Shown piece after piece: positions 1 to 8,497 of a stretch of DNA of 64,000 bases (position 1 is the first letter of the stretch; every line of letters starts with the position of its first letter). The translations under genes and the position numbers were made by a program. The stretch covers positions 2,418,001 to 2,482,000 of the forward strand of contig NZ_AP026763.1 of the NCBI RefSeq assembly GCF_026000435.1, read 5' to 3'. The notes below the pieces were generated by a model. The model did not search any database. It saw nothing but the letters and a program-made list of their open reading frames with translations, and had not been told where the DNA came from. Source of the DNA: Vibrio sp. STUT-A11. Its GTDB lineage: Bacteria; Pseudomonadota; Gammaproteobacteria; Enterobacterales; Vibrionaceae.

Positions 1-2088
1 ATGAATGAGTTCCTGCAGATAAACCGGATCTTTGTGCCCGTCTGGTTTCGCCACCACCAAACAAGAGCCGACGATCATTGGCCAGAAGAATTCCCACACT
101 GACACATCAAAGCCAGCTGGCGTTTTCTGCAGAACACGGTCATTGGCATCAATCGGGTACTGGTCGTGCATCCATAGCAACCGGTTCACGATAGCATCAT
201 GGCTCACCACTACGCCTTTTGGTTTACCCGTCGAGCCCGAAGTGTAAATCATATAAGCTGGCGAATGTGGCTCTGGCTGAACTTGAGGTGGTAACGGCTC
301 CACGTTGTTATAAATCGTCGGAAGTGTTTCGTCATCAACCAACTGCACCTCACAATCTTGCGGCAACTTAGACTGCAATGCTGAAGTCGAGAATACAAAC
401 TTAGGTGCAGAAGACTCCAACATGTAATGAATGCGACCTTCGGGGTAATCCGGGTCAATCGGCACATACACCGCACCAGCAGCCAGAATGGCTTGTGGTA
501 CAACAATTAACGCTTCACTTCGCGGTACACAAACAGCAATGCGATCTCCCGCTTCAACACCTTGAGCAAACAGCCAGTTCATCAACGAGTAGACCTTTCG
601 ACCTAACTGCTCGTAGGTGAGTGTTTGATTCTCAAAAATCAGTGCCGGAGCATGAGGCGTCAAGATCCGTTGTCTTGCCATCAAGGCTGATAAGGTGGTT
701 TCTGCAACGGGATGAGCGGTATCATTCCAGATATTAAGCACTTTTTCGCGCTCACCAGATAGCAAAATGCTAACATCACTGATCTTGCACTGACTGGCCC
801 CTTGCTCACGAGCGGCAGCAAAAAAGTCACTCATAAAATGGAACAAACGCTGCTGATGCGCTTGAATTTCAAGCTCTGAATAAAGCTCGGGGTTGGCATC
901 CATATCCACATGCAACTCGCCGCCAAGCTCATAGCAGTACAGAGAAATGTCATCCACAGGCCCGGCTGAAAGGTTATGTGCCTTAGAGTTTAGCTCTCCA
1001 AACTTATGCTCATACTCAAACGGCATAATGTTCACCAGCGGACCAAATAGGTTACGGTTGTCTTTGACCAGATTAAGTTCTCGGTGTAACTCTTCATAAC
1101 GGTAGCCTTGATGACGACGTACAGAAGAGAACTCTTGGTTGACCTGCTTGACCAAGGTTTTGATATCCAGCCCGTCATCAAAGCTGACTCGTACTGGCAG
1201 AATATTCACTCGCATCGCTGGCGTTTGTATCGCCACCGACCCTAACCGCCCCATGAGTGGCACACCAAGCACCACTTCTTTCGAGCGAGTCATGCGATGC
1301 ACGTAAGACGCAATAGATGCGATCAATACACTGTACCAGTGTGTTCGGCACTGCTTCGCCAATAATTCCATCTGTTGAAAATCGCTAGCTGGCATCACAC
1401 CCTTAAGGCGCAGAAAGTGATCGGAAGTAACGGTTGGCTGACCCGCTAAGTTAACCGTATCTGAATGATCCGCATAGCGCTGCAGGTAAAAGGCACGATC
1501 GTTTTGATATTTCGCTGAGGCTTTGTAGTTGTCGTCTTCTGTTAGCATCGCTTGCTGGTCAACAAACTCAACCTTATCAAACGGTTTGCCTTTGATAAGT
1601 TGGCTGTAAATATGCGCTACTCGGGACACAATCAGTGACATGCTGTAACCATCAATTGCAATATGGTGCAGTGATAAAAACCAAACGAACTTGTCTTCCG
1701 CCAGCTTAAGCAGCGCCATCGAAAACAGTGGCCCCTGCTCTAAGTTGACGGGTTCTTTCAATTGCACTGTCATCCAGTCAATCGCGGCATTCAAAGGCTC
1801 TGATTCAGAAGAAAAATCAAAGCGATCCACTTGCCAAGGCTGTCGCTCTATCACCATGCGCGGCCCTTCGGTGGTCGTGACAAATTTAGCGTGTAATGAG
1901 TCGACTTCTTCAATTGCAGCCCCGACGGCCTCAGCGAAACACGGCTCATCCACCGCACCGTCAATCAGCAGATATTCGCCAGTTTTATAAATTGGGTTTT
2001 CTGGATCTCTCAGCTGGGCAAACCAAATCCCTGCCTGTGCGTCCGTGAGCGGAAGCAACTGCTCCGCAGAATAAGGTAAATCGTACAT
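1..2088 (-). CDS. entF: Nonribosomal peptide synthetase of catechol siderophore synthesis, EntF/AebF-like (partial, C-terminus outside window)
   Basis: The first 696 residues are present; the reading frame is still open at base 1. Residues about 10-430 are a condensation domain with the active-site motif HHIAIDG near 142-148. An adenylation domain begins near 465 and shows the ATP-binding motif YTSGSTGKPKG near 610. Near 660 the stretch FDVSVWEFFWP supplies the first three letters (D, V, W) of the binding-pocket code. This matches serine-activating EntF (DVW) rather than threonine-activating VibF (DFW). The expected remainder (rest of A, carrier protein, thioesterase) lies outside. In the family this enzyme joins 2,3-dihydroxybenzoate to serine and cyclises the trimer. 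In V. harveyi AebF the same C domain also accepts fatty acyl groups. Start is an ATG 33 bases after entB, so it is the last visible gene of the entCEBF operon. Siderophore type is inferred. Confidence 0.9.
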   Translation of the reverse strand, partial: MYDLPYSAEQLLPLTDAQAGIWFAQLRDPENPIYKTGEYLLIDGAVDEPCFAEAVGAAIEEVDSLHAKFVTTTEGPRMVIERQPWQVDRFDFSSESEPLNAAIDWMTVQLKEPVNLEQGPLFSMALLKLAEDKFVWFLSLHHIAIDGYSMSLIVSRVAHIYSQLIKGKPFDKVEFVDQQAMLTEDDNYKASAKYQNDRAFYLQRYADHSDTVNLAGQPTVTSDHFLRLKGVMPASDFQQMELLAKQCRTHWYSVLIASIASYVHRMTRSKEVVLGVPLMGRLGSVAIQTPAMRVNILPVRVSFDDGLDIKTLVKQVNQEFSSVRRHQGYRYEELHRELNLVKDNRNLFGPLVNIMPFEYEHKFGELNSKAHNLSAGPVDDISLYCYELGGELHVDMDANPELYSELEIQAHQQRLFHFMSDFFAAAREQGASQCKISDVSILLSGEREKVLNIWNDTAHPVAETTLSALMARQRILTPHAPALIFENQTLTYEQLGRKVYSLMNWLFAQGVEAGDRIAVCVPRSEALIVVPQAILAAGAVYVPIDPDYPEGRIHYMLESSAPKFVFSTSALQSKLPQDCEVQLVDDETLPTIYNNVEPLPPQVQPEPHSPAYMIYTSGSTGKPKGVVVSHDAIVNRLLWMHDQYPIDANDRVLQKTPAGFDVSVWEFFWPMIVGSCLVVAKPDGHKDPVYLQELIH

Positions 2089-2121
2089 ATCCGTTCCTTT
2101 ACTACTTGTCCATGTCAGACG

Positions 2122-3000
2122 CTATGCGCTCTTCTTTTCGATCAATTGCCACCAGTACTGCAAGCAAGGCTGGGCAGCCAGTTCCATAAAGCTCAAATCC
2201 AGTCCAGCTTGCTGCCAGTCTCCGACCAGAGACATGATTCGAACCGAATCAAGACCGAAATCCAATAGGCTGTCTTCGGGTTCAATTTCATCGACAAGAA
2301 CATCGAGCAAGGTCGCTAATTGCTGAGCTAACTCTTGCTCGGATAAAGGGACAGTTTGAGCAGCAGGCACATCCGTTACCTGATTAAGCAGTTGCTGTTT
2401 ATCCAGCACATAGCCACATCTTCCCGCCACATAATTCAGTGCCATTTCATGATCACGCTCAGAGAAGTCAGCCACTGCATCTGAAACCATAAAAGCTTGA
2501 ATATCAGTCATAAAAGCTTCAGCAGCCGTCTGTAAACAACCAATATGCGCATATACACCAACGATGATCAGCTGGTCTCGCCCGGTTTCATCCATCATGG
2601 ATTTAAGCGGCGTGCGCTGGAATGCACTGTAACGCCATTTGGTATAAACGATGTCTTGCTCTGTTGGTGCCAGAGCGGGCAGAATTCGGGTGATGGTGTC
2701 ATCGGCCTTTAAGCCAGGCCCCCAGAAGTCGGTCAATAACGCTCGTTCTTCCTGACATTGATCCCCTGGTTGCGCGGTATACACCACAGGAATACCCGCT
2801 TCGACACAAGCTTGTTTGATCTGTTGGATGTTCTGCGTCAACGTTTGAATCAGTTCGCTGTCCAAATCGTAAAAGTTAACAAAGTACTGTTGCATGTCGT
2901 GGATCAACAATACCGCACGATCTGGCTCTACCGACCAGGATACGCGGTTTTGTGGTATCACTTGAGATAGCGGGTAACCCGCAATAGATGGAATTGCCAT
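2122..3000 (-). CDS. entB: Isochorismatase with C-terminal aryl carrier protein
   Basis: 292 residues, the usual EntB/VibB length. The N-terminal isochorismatase domain (about 1-210) carries the family motifs LLIHDMQ, KWRYSAF and VYAHIGC (catalytic Asp, Lys and Cys). It hydrolyses isochorismate to 2,3-dihydro-2,3-dihydroxybenzoate and pyruvate. The C-terminal aryl carrier domain (about 215-292) has the phosphopantetheine site FGLDSVR with Ser near 252, which receives 2,3-dihydroxybenzoate from EntE and presents it to EntF. The gene lies 62 bases after entE and 33 bases before entF in one operon. It opens MAIPSIAGYPL, much like E. coli EntB. The V. harveyi equivalent is called AebB. Confidence 0.95.
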   Translation of the reverse strand: MAIPSIAGYPLSQVIPQNRVSWSVEPDRAVLLIHDMQQYFVNFYDLDSELIQTLTQNIQQIKQACVEAGIPVVYTAQPGDQCQEERALLTDFWGPGLKADDTITRILPALAPTEQDIVYTKWRYSAFQRTPLKSMMDETGRDQLIIVGVYAHIGCLQTAAEAFMTDIQAFMVSDAVADFSERDHEMALNYVAGRCGYVLDKQQLLNQVTDVPAAQTVPLSEQELAQQLATLLDVLVDEIEPEDSLLDFGLDSVRIMSLVGDWQQAGLDLSFMELAAQPCLQYWWQLIEKKSA

Positions 3001-3062
3001 GGGGCACTTCTCCTAAAATACTGTATTAAATTGTTTCTATTCCAAAGGGGTGGCGTAGCGAC

Positions 3063-4679
3063 TTAAATCAACTCTAGTAGTTTGTTTTTGTTGATCTTTC
3101 CCACTGGAGTTTTTGGTAACACATCGACAAAAATGACGCGGTCTGGGATCTTGAAATCAGCCAGGCCACGACTTCTCAGGAAGCGTTTTATTTCGATAGG
3201 TTTTGGTTTATCTTCGAGACAAACCAAGGCGGCACAACTGCGCTCACCCAAATAATCATCTGGTATCGCGATGACGGCAGCATCATGGACGGCGTCATGC
3301 ACCATCAGATGATTTTCGATCTCTTGTGCTGCGATTTTCTCTCCGCCGCGGTTGATCTGTTCTTTATCGCGCCCGACGACTTGTAAGTTCCCTTCTTTGG
3401 TTAACAGCACCACATCGCCTGTTCGGTAATAGCCCCCCGCAATAAAGGAACGTTGATTGTGCTCCGGCGCGTTGTAGTAGCCGCGAATCGTGTACGGTCC
3501 CCGTGCGCATAACATGCCAGCCGTACCTTGAGGCACAGGTTCACCCATTTCGTTAACAACGAGTATCTCATCAGCAGATGACATCGGCCGCCCTTGCGTG
3601 GACACAATGACGGAGTCTGGATCGTCCAACCTTGTATAGTTCACAAGCCCTTCCGCCATACCGAATACCTGTTGCAACGTGCAGTTTAATGTCGGTTTGA
3701 CACGTTTCGCGGCAGCTTCACTAAAACGTGCTCCTCCCACCTGAAGAACCCCCAGAGAGCTGATGTCGTGCTGGGTTCGGGGCGCTTCATCGAGCCACAA
3801 CAACGCCAGTGGCGGCACCAGTGCTGCAACCGTAATTTGATGCTGTTCAATCAAATGAAACGCGGTTTGCGGACTTGGATCCGGCGAAAGCACCACCGTT
3901 CCACCAGCCATAAAACATCCTAAAGCACCAGGCGAGCTCAACGGAAAGTTGTGCGCAGCAGGCAGGACACATAAATAACGTGTTTGAGGTGAAAACTCGC
4001 AAACATCATTACTGGCGCGAACGCTGTAGAGGTAATCAGTATGAGTACGCGGAATTAGCTTAGGTGTCCCCGTTGTTCCACCCGATAACTGGAAAAAAGC
4101 AAAATCTTGCTCAGCTTGTCGCTTGTATGCAGCACCCGGCAGGTAAAGCGAGTCTAAATCAACACTACCCGTTGGCATTAAGCTCTTCTCACCAGCCCAG
4201 ACAATGGTTTCAAGCGTTGACAATTCATTCGCGATCTTTTGCGCAATAACAGCCGTATCGACACCAATTTGAGGCGCTGTGATCAACACTTTAGCCTCGG
4301 TAAAGTGACAAAAGTATCGAATCTCATATTCTCTGTGCGCTGGTAACGCTATCACTGGCTGAACACCAATTTTCAGCAGCGCAAAGAAACTCAGGTAAAA
4401 CGCTCCGATATTAGGCAGGTGCAATACCGCTTTATCGCCAGCCTGTAATTTCAGTGTCTGTTGCAAGCCAGCAGCTAGATTGTCCACTTGTTCAGATAAC
4501 TGTTGGTAAGTCCATTGTTCTTCACCAGCAACGAGTGCAAGCTGCTGTGGATAGTTGCTGGCGCTGGCTTCAAGCATCTCCGGAATAGTTTGCTCTGTCC
4601 AATAGCCCGCCGCCCGATACTCGCGAACGGCATCCTCCGGCCATGGCGTAAAACCAGATGATTTCATGCTAGGAAGCAT
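3063..4679 (-). CDS. entE: 2,3-dihydroxybenzoate-AMP ligase
   Basis: About 538 residues, an ANL-superfamily adenylating enzyme. It activates 2,3-dihydroxybenzoate with ATP and loads it on the carrier domain of EntB. Visible motifs are the ATP loop LSGGTTGTPKLIPRTH, the signature VFGMAEGLVNYTR and the C-terminal hinge QINRGGEKIAAQEIE with the catalytic Lys in VGKINKNK. These follow E. coli EntE almost residue for residue. The stop codon of entC overlaps this ATG (TGATG), which implies translational coupling. A GGAGGT sequence lies 9 bases before this ATG and 6 bases before an alternative GTG at 4682, so either may be used. The V. harveyi equivalent is AebE. Confidence 0.95.
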   Translation of the reverse strand: MLPSMKSSGFTPWPEDAVREYRAAGYWTEQTIPEMLEASASNYPQQLALVAGEEQWTYQQLSEQVDNLAAGLQQTLKLQAGDKAVLHLPNIGAFYLSFFALLKIGVQPVIALPAHREYEIRYFCHFTEAKVLITAPQIGVDTAVIAQKIANELSTLETIVWAGEKSLMPTGSVDLDSLYLPGAAYKRQAEQDFAFFQLSGGTTGTPKLIPRTHTDYLYSVRASNDVCEFSPQTRYLCVLPAAHNFPLSSPGALGCFMAGGTVVLSPDPSPQTAFHLIEQHQITVAALVPPLALLWLDEAPRTQHDISSLGVLQVGGARFSEAAAKRVKPTLNCTLQQVFGMAEGLVNYTRLDDPDSVIVSTQGRPMSSADEILVVNEMGEPVPQGTAGMLCARGPYTIRGYYNAPEHNQRSFIAGGYYRTGDVVLLTKEGNLQVVGRDKEQINRGGEKIAAQEIENHLMVHDAVHDAAVIAIPDDYLGERSCAALVCLEDKPKPIEIKRFLRSRGLADFKIPDRVIFVDVLPKTPVGKINKNKLLELI

Positions 4680-5863
4680 CACACCACTACCTCCATGTTG
4701 TCCTGAACTTCAATGCCAAGTGCATTCAGTACGGTACGCATTTTGTTGCCCGTTTCTTCTAGCTCACTTTGTGGCTCAGAGCCACTGACAATTCCCGCCC
4801 CGGCGTAAACACGCAGACGCTTTTTTTCCACTTCTGCGCAGCGAATCACTACGACCCACTCACCATTACCGCGGGCATCCACCCAGCCGACCAGCCCAGT
4901 AAAGTAACCACGATCAAAAGGCTCAACTTTTTCGATAAAATCGTAGGCCTGAGCAGTCGGATAACCACATACCGCAGGCGTTGGATGAAGAGCACTGGCA
5001 AGCTTAAGCACACTGGTGGCAGAGTCCGAAATCGTACCTTCGATGCGAGTCGACAGGTGCAGCATCGCTTTGGTTTCGATGACAGATGGCACCATTGGAA
5101 CATAAAGATTGTGGCACCAAGGCTGAAGCGCTTTTTCTACTGTATCAACAACCACTGCATGTTCATGGAGATCTTTACTGCTCTCCATCATCAAATCACC
5201 TTGTTGCTGGTTCATCGTCTCGTTATCACAGCGTCGGCGTGATCCTGCTAATGGGTTGGAGCAAACATGCGGTCCTTTACGCGAGACTAGCAGCTCAGGA
5301 CTAGAACCCATTAAATATGTATCACAACCTTCGCCCCCTAAACGGGTTGAAAAGGTATAACCGCCCGGATTTTGTTTTAGTAGCGTTTTAAGCAATCGGC
5401 CCCGATCTATTTCTTGCTCGGTATCCACCTGCATCGTGCGTGAAAGCACAACCTTTTCCAGATCAACCTCTTTGCTAGAACAAGCACTGGCAGCCTGCGC
5501 TACACTGCGCATGTATTCTTCAGGATCTGGAATTGGCTTTATCGAAGACGGAGCGCACTGGTTAGAACCATCCACGGTTGCCACTTTGTCCGGACGAATC
5601 GGTGATGTGGTACACAGGCGTTCAGGCACAATAAAATGCACAGGGTTGTGCTCAGAAAACGGAATGACACCAACCGCAATAGGGTTATCGCTTTCATCTT
5701 CCTTGACCGATTCGAGTAACTGACTAATGCAAGAGTCTAATTCTGAGAACCTGATTTTTTGGGAAAACTCTGCAGCAATGCCTTGTGTCAGTAACGTCAC
5801 GGTGGGTGAGCTGAAGAAAAACGAAGCATCATCCGAATGAGCGTTGATAAACTCTGTGAGCAT
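4679..5863 (-). CDS. entC: Isochorismate synthase
   Basis: 394 residues from the chosen start. It converts chorismate to isochorismate, the first committed step towards 2,3-dihydroxybenzoate. The chorismate-binding motifs of the MST family are present: KVVLSRTMQV, GSSPELLVSRKG, PLAGSRRR, LHPTPAVCGYP and GWVDARGNGEWVVVIRCAEV. The frame extends upstream to an ATG at 5899. The ATG at 5863 was chosen because GGGGAG sits 7 bases before it and the resulting length matches EntC (391). An ATG at 5893 with GAGAG before it is also possible. It is the first gene of the entCEBF operon, with a Fur box about 130 bases upstream, so expression is expected under iron limitation. The V. harveyi equivalent is AebC. 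Confidence 0.94.
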   Translation of the reverse strand: MLTEFINAHSDDASFFFSSPTVTLLTQGIAAEFSQKIRFSELDSCISQLLESVKEDESDNPIAVGVIPFSEHNPVHFIVPERLCTTSPIRPDKVATVDGSNQCAPSSIKPIPDPEEYMRSVAQAASACSSKEVDLEKVVLSRTMQVDTEQEIDRGRLLKTLLKQNPGGYTFSTRLGGEGCDTYLMGSSPELLVSRKGPHVCSNPLAGSRRRCDNETMNQQQGDLMMESSKDLHEHAVVVDTVEKALQPWCHNLYVPMVPSVIETKAMLHLSTRIEGTISDSATSVLKLASALHPTPAVCGYPTAQAYDFIEKVEPFDRGYFTGLVGWVDARGNGEWVVVIRCAEVEKKRLRVYAGAGIVSGSEPQSELEETGNKMRTVLNALGIEVQDNMEVVV

Positions 5864-5994
5864 AGTAATGCTCCCCATTGAGTTACGAAGCATAATCATC
5901 TCTCAAATTGTATTAAACATAGGATCACAAATGAGAACCCCTCTCAATTGCTAAGTGAGAGTACACATACTGTTACAATCGATCAAATACTTTT

Positions 5995-6013
5995 AATAAC
6001 TATTATCATTCGT
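5995..6013 (-). promoter_or_regulatory. Fur box upstream of entCEBF
   Basis: Read on the minus strand the site contains AATGATAAT followed by AGTTATT. By eye it matches 13 of 19 positions of the Fur consensus GATAATGATAATCATTATC. It lies about 130 bases upstream of the chosen entC start. The leader between holds a short inverted repeat (5941-5961, CTCTCA/TGAGAG). Fur with iron would repress the operon. The fur gene itself is at 57.4 kb in this window. Confidence 0.7.
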
Positions 6014-6169
6014 ATTATTAATAAATTAGAGATTTGTTCCATTTCGGTAACATAAGGAAAGGCATTGGAAACCAGCGCTAAGATAGGAAATGGTAGATAA
6101 AACGGCTGATGCTATCGCTATTCAGCCGCTTATGTTGGCACTACTTATGTCGTTTAACAAGGCGAAACA

Positions 6170-7267
6170 CTAACTCTTGCTGGCAAAACCATACTGTTCA
6201 TCACTGCGTTCGATAAGCTGATTAAAGCTCTCTTGCATTTTGCCGCCGATGAGATCAACTCGACGCTGCATCTCTCCAACCCACTCACGATCAGCCACCA
6301 CATCACGAGGAAAAACCATTGTTCTCTGGTTCTCGCCTAGATAAAGAAAGGCGTCAAACAGTTCACCAACTTTTGCATCGATATCATCCATTGCAGCCAG
6401 CTTGTAACGTGCTTTTGGCAAAAAATCGATCAAACGTAGATCCCGCATTGGTCCCTGCCCCACTTCCAATACAGCTGGTGATTTCAGTGCATTAAAGGTC
6501 TTTACCACCTCGGGGTCGGTCATCGGCCAAATCAAATAAGTGCTATCAGGAAAGGCTTGCTGCAGACGCGTTGCCAGCGGCCAGTCTGTTTCTTGCGTTT
6601 TTTTTACATAGTTTGCTGGTGCATTTACTAAGTGAAACGCGCCAAAAATCATCAATGCTTTTTCATTATTCTTGATTCGTTCAGACGCGACTTGATAGAA
6701 ATGATCGGTCTTATTCTTCGCTGCTTTCTTCCAAACTTTAACGTCCTGCATTTCATCCCAGTCAAAAGGCGCTTCCGCCAGATGCACTTGAATTTTCTTG
6801 CCCTCAGGTAAAGCTTCGTTGCGCTGTTTTATGGCTTTGAAAAAGTCTCGGTAGACATCTGGCATCCAAGCCATAAAGTACAACGATCCTCTTAGCATCG
6901 TATTCAGTTGGCTCTCACTGACCTCCTCTCCTGCGAGATAATCATCTAAAACCGATTGGTATTTAGCATTGCCAAACTCCACCACCACATGATTCACTTG
7001 CTCGGAAAACGCTGGTTTAGACACTAATTTGGTAGCATAACGAATAAACGCCTCGTTCCAGTGATAATCGCCAATCGCAACCAAGTGATGCGTTTCAAAT
7101 GCCTGCATAATGACATCATCTGCAACTTTTGCTTGCTCTACAACTTGGACGACTTGCTGTTGCGCTAAATCGACCTTGGCATAATGAGGCAAATATTCAC
7201 AGCCAGCCAAACTCACTAATCCCAGGCTTAATAGCCACGGTTTTACTTTTCGCCCTACTTTACTCAT
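6170..7267 (-). CDS. TIKI/ChaN-superfamily lipoprotein of the siderophore locus
   Basis: 365 residues beginning with a lipoprotein signal, lipobox LAGC with Cys23, so the mature protein should be membrane-anchored. Two GxxH motifs, GDYH (66-69) and GAFH (209-212), plus an acidic motif VEFGN near Glu97 and Glu165, are the hallmark of the TIKI/TraB/EreA/ChaN fold. ChaN of Campylobacter is an iron-regulated haem-binding lipoprotein, but other members are peptidases or esterases. The gene reads away from entA with a Fur box between them and lies upstream of entCEBF, so it is almost certainly iron-regulated. A role in handling haem or ferric siderophore, or hydrolysing the siderophore ester, is inference. 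Fold assignment is fairly sure, function is not. Confidence 0.75.
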   Translation of the reverse strand: MSKVGRKVKPWLLSLGLVSLAGCEYLPHYAKVDLAQQQVVQVVEQAKVADDVIMQAFETHHLVAIGDYHWNEAFIRYATKLVSKPAFSEQVNHVVVEFGNAKYQSVLDDYLAGEEVSESQLNTMLRGSLYFMAWMPDVYRDFFKAIKQRNEALPEGKKIQVHLAEAPFDWDEMQDVKVWKKAAKNKTDHFYQVASERIKNNEKALMIFGAFHLVNAPANYVKKTQETDWPLATRLQQAFPDSTYLIWPMTDPEVVKTFNALKSPAVLEVGQGPMRDLRLIDFLPKARYKLAAMDDIDAKVGELFDAFLYLGENQRTMVFPRDVVADREWVGEMQRRVDLIGGKMQESFNQLIERSDEQYGFASKS

Positions 7268-7307
7268 GACTTAATCATTTCCTAGTTAACAAGGTGACAA
7301 CGATAAC

Positions 7308-7326
7308 AAAAATAATTATCATTTTC
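7308..7326. promoter_or_regulatory. Fur box between the ChaN-like gene and entA
   Basis: On the minus strand the site reads GAAAATGATAATTATTTTT. By eye it matches 15 of 19 positions of the Fur consensus, with the core AATGATAAT intact. It lies in the 101-base gap between two divergent genes (starts at 7267 and 7369), so one site could repress both. Confidence 0.8.
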
Positions 7327-7368
7327 ACAAATCAAATTTAAAATCTGTATCACGAAAAGGATGTTTAG

Positions 7369-8160
7369 ATGAATGAAAACCGTTCAGAATTCCACGGTAA
7401 GTTGTGTCTGGTTACTGGCGCTGGTCAGGGAATAGGCCTAGCCTGCGCTAAAAGTTTGTTAGCGCAAGGCGCACACGTGATTGCCTGTGATGTTAGTGAA
7501 CAGACGCTAATGAATTTGATGAGTTCGATTCCTGACGAACAACAAGTCAAAACAACCTTTTTGCCATTTGATCTGGCAAGTCCTGAATCTATCCAATCAG
7601 CCTGCCAACGTTTAGAAAAGGACAAACTCATTCCTGAATATATTGCGACCTGTGCAGGCACCTTACACCTTTCCCCTGTTCTTGACCTGCCTTTGGATGC
7701 CTTGAACAAAACACTGGATGTAAACCTAAAAGGTACTCTGCTTTTAACCCAATCTATGGCTAAGTTATTAGTTAAAAGCGGGAAAAAAGGCGCTATCGTA
7801 GCGGTAGGTTCAAATGCAGCCGATACTCCAAGAAGCAATATGTCTGCTTACTGCACATCTAAAGCCGGGCTCCACATGTGGATACAGTGTTTGGGGCTAG
7901 AGTTGGCTGAACATGGTATTCGCTGCAATATTGTCAGTCCGGGGTCAACCAGAACTCCAATGCAGGAGCAAATGTGGAATGAGTCTTACGGTGAAAAAGA
8001 AACGATTCGCGGCAACCTGGAATCGCATCGTATTGGCATCCCGTTGAATAAAATAGCCGAAACCAAAGACATCACCAATGCGATCGAGTTTCTACTCAGC
8101 AACAAATCAGGGCATATCACCATGCATGATTTAAGAGTCGATGGCGGTGCAACTTTTTAG
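7369..8160 (+). CDS. entA: 2,3-dihydro-2,3-dihydroxybenzoate dehydrogenase
   Basis: 263 residues, a short-chain dehydrogenase. The NAD-binding motif VTGAGQGIG is near residues 16-24, and the catalytic YCTSK follows NMSA. It oxidises the product of EntB to 2,3-dihydroxybenzoate using NAD. An AAAGGA sequence lies 8 bases before the ATG. It is transcribed opposite to the rest of the pathway, shares a Fur box with the ChaN-like gene, and is followed directly by a terminator. With entB, entC and entE the window encodes a full chorismate-to-DHB route. The V. harveyi equivalent is AebA. Confidence 0.93.
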   Translation: MNENRSEFHGKLCLVTGAGQGIGLACAKSLLAQGAHVIACDVSEQTLMNLMSSIPDEQQVKTTFLPFDLASPESIQSACQRLEKDKLIPEYIATCAGTLHLSPVLDLPLDALNKTLDVNLKGTLLLTQSMAKLLVKSGKKGAIVAVGSNAADTPRSNMSAYCTSKAGLHMWIQCLGLELAEHGIRCNIVSPGSTRTPMQEQMWNESYGEKETIRGNLESHRIGIPLNKIAETKDITNAIEFLLSNKSGHITMHDLRVDGGATF

Positions 8161-8173
8161 CGGTATAAACGAC

Positions 8174-8208
8174 AAAGCCCCGACAACTCATCGAGTTATC
8201 GGGGCTTT
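8174..8208 (+). terminator. Terminator after entA
   Basis: AAAGCCCCGA pairs with TCGGGGCTTTT around a loop, 13 bases after the entA stop codon. Confidence 0.85.
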
Positions 8209-8216
8209 TGAATAAA

Positions 8217-8293
8217 TGGCACGCCCTATAGGATTCGAACCTATGACCACATCCTTAGAAGGGACGTGCTCTATCCAGCTGAGCTAAGGGCGC
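8217..8293 (-). tRNA. tRNA-Arg (anticodon UCU)
   Basis: A complete 77-base cloverleaf. The acceptor stem GCGCCCT pairs with AGGGCGT and is followed by G and encoded CCA. The D-arm sequence is TAGCTCAGCTGGATAGAGC, the anticodon stem CGTCC/GGATG encloses a 7-base loop with TCT, and the T-arm has GGTTCGAATCC. It reads AGA/AGG codons. A tRNA-Arg(UCU) beside folD also occurs in E. coli (argU). Confidence 0.97.
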
Positions 8294-8307
8294 GCTACAG
8301 GGAAAGG

Positions 8308-8335
8308 ATTATACGAGTTAAAATGGGTAAATCAA
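8308..8335 (-). promoter_or_regulatory. Promoter of tRNA-Arg
   Basis: On the minus strand TTGATT (-35, 8330-8335) and a perfect TATAAT (-10, 8308-8313) are separated by 16 bases. Transcription would begin around 8301, just before the tRNA. GC-rich bases after the -10 resemble a stringent discriminator. Confidence 0.75.
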
Positions 8336-8409
8336 CGGCTTTTAGTAACATTCTGATCTGAATGCCTAAAAAAAGGTCACTGAAGCAGTAGATGCTCAAA
8401 AACGACCCA

Positions 8410-8425
8410 GGGCAAACGTTTGCGT
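8410..8425 (+). promoter_or_regulatory. PurR-like operator upstream of folD
   Basis: The 16-mer centred on CG at 8417-8418 (GGGCAAACGTTTGCGT) fits the PurR pattern ANGCAANCGNTTNCNT at every fixed position but the first. It lies 72 bases before the folD start. This suggests purine repression of one-carbon metabolism; it is a pattern match only. Confidence 0.65.
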
Positions 8426-8497
8426 ATGGATGTTAAATAGAAATTCTGCGACAATGCGCCGCAGATTATCTGCCTTCTAAAATTTATAAGGAAAGTC

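Noticed and set aside
4769..5242. 157-residue open frame antisense to entC
   Set aside because: It lies fully within entC on the other strand, has no family motif and no ribosome site, so it is a shadow of the real gene.
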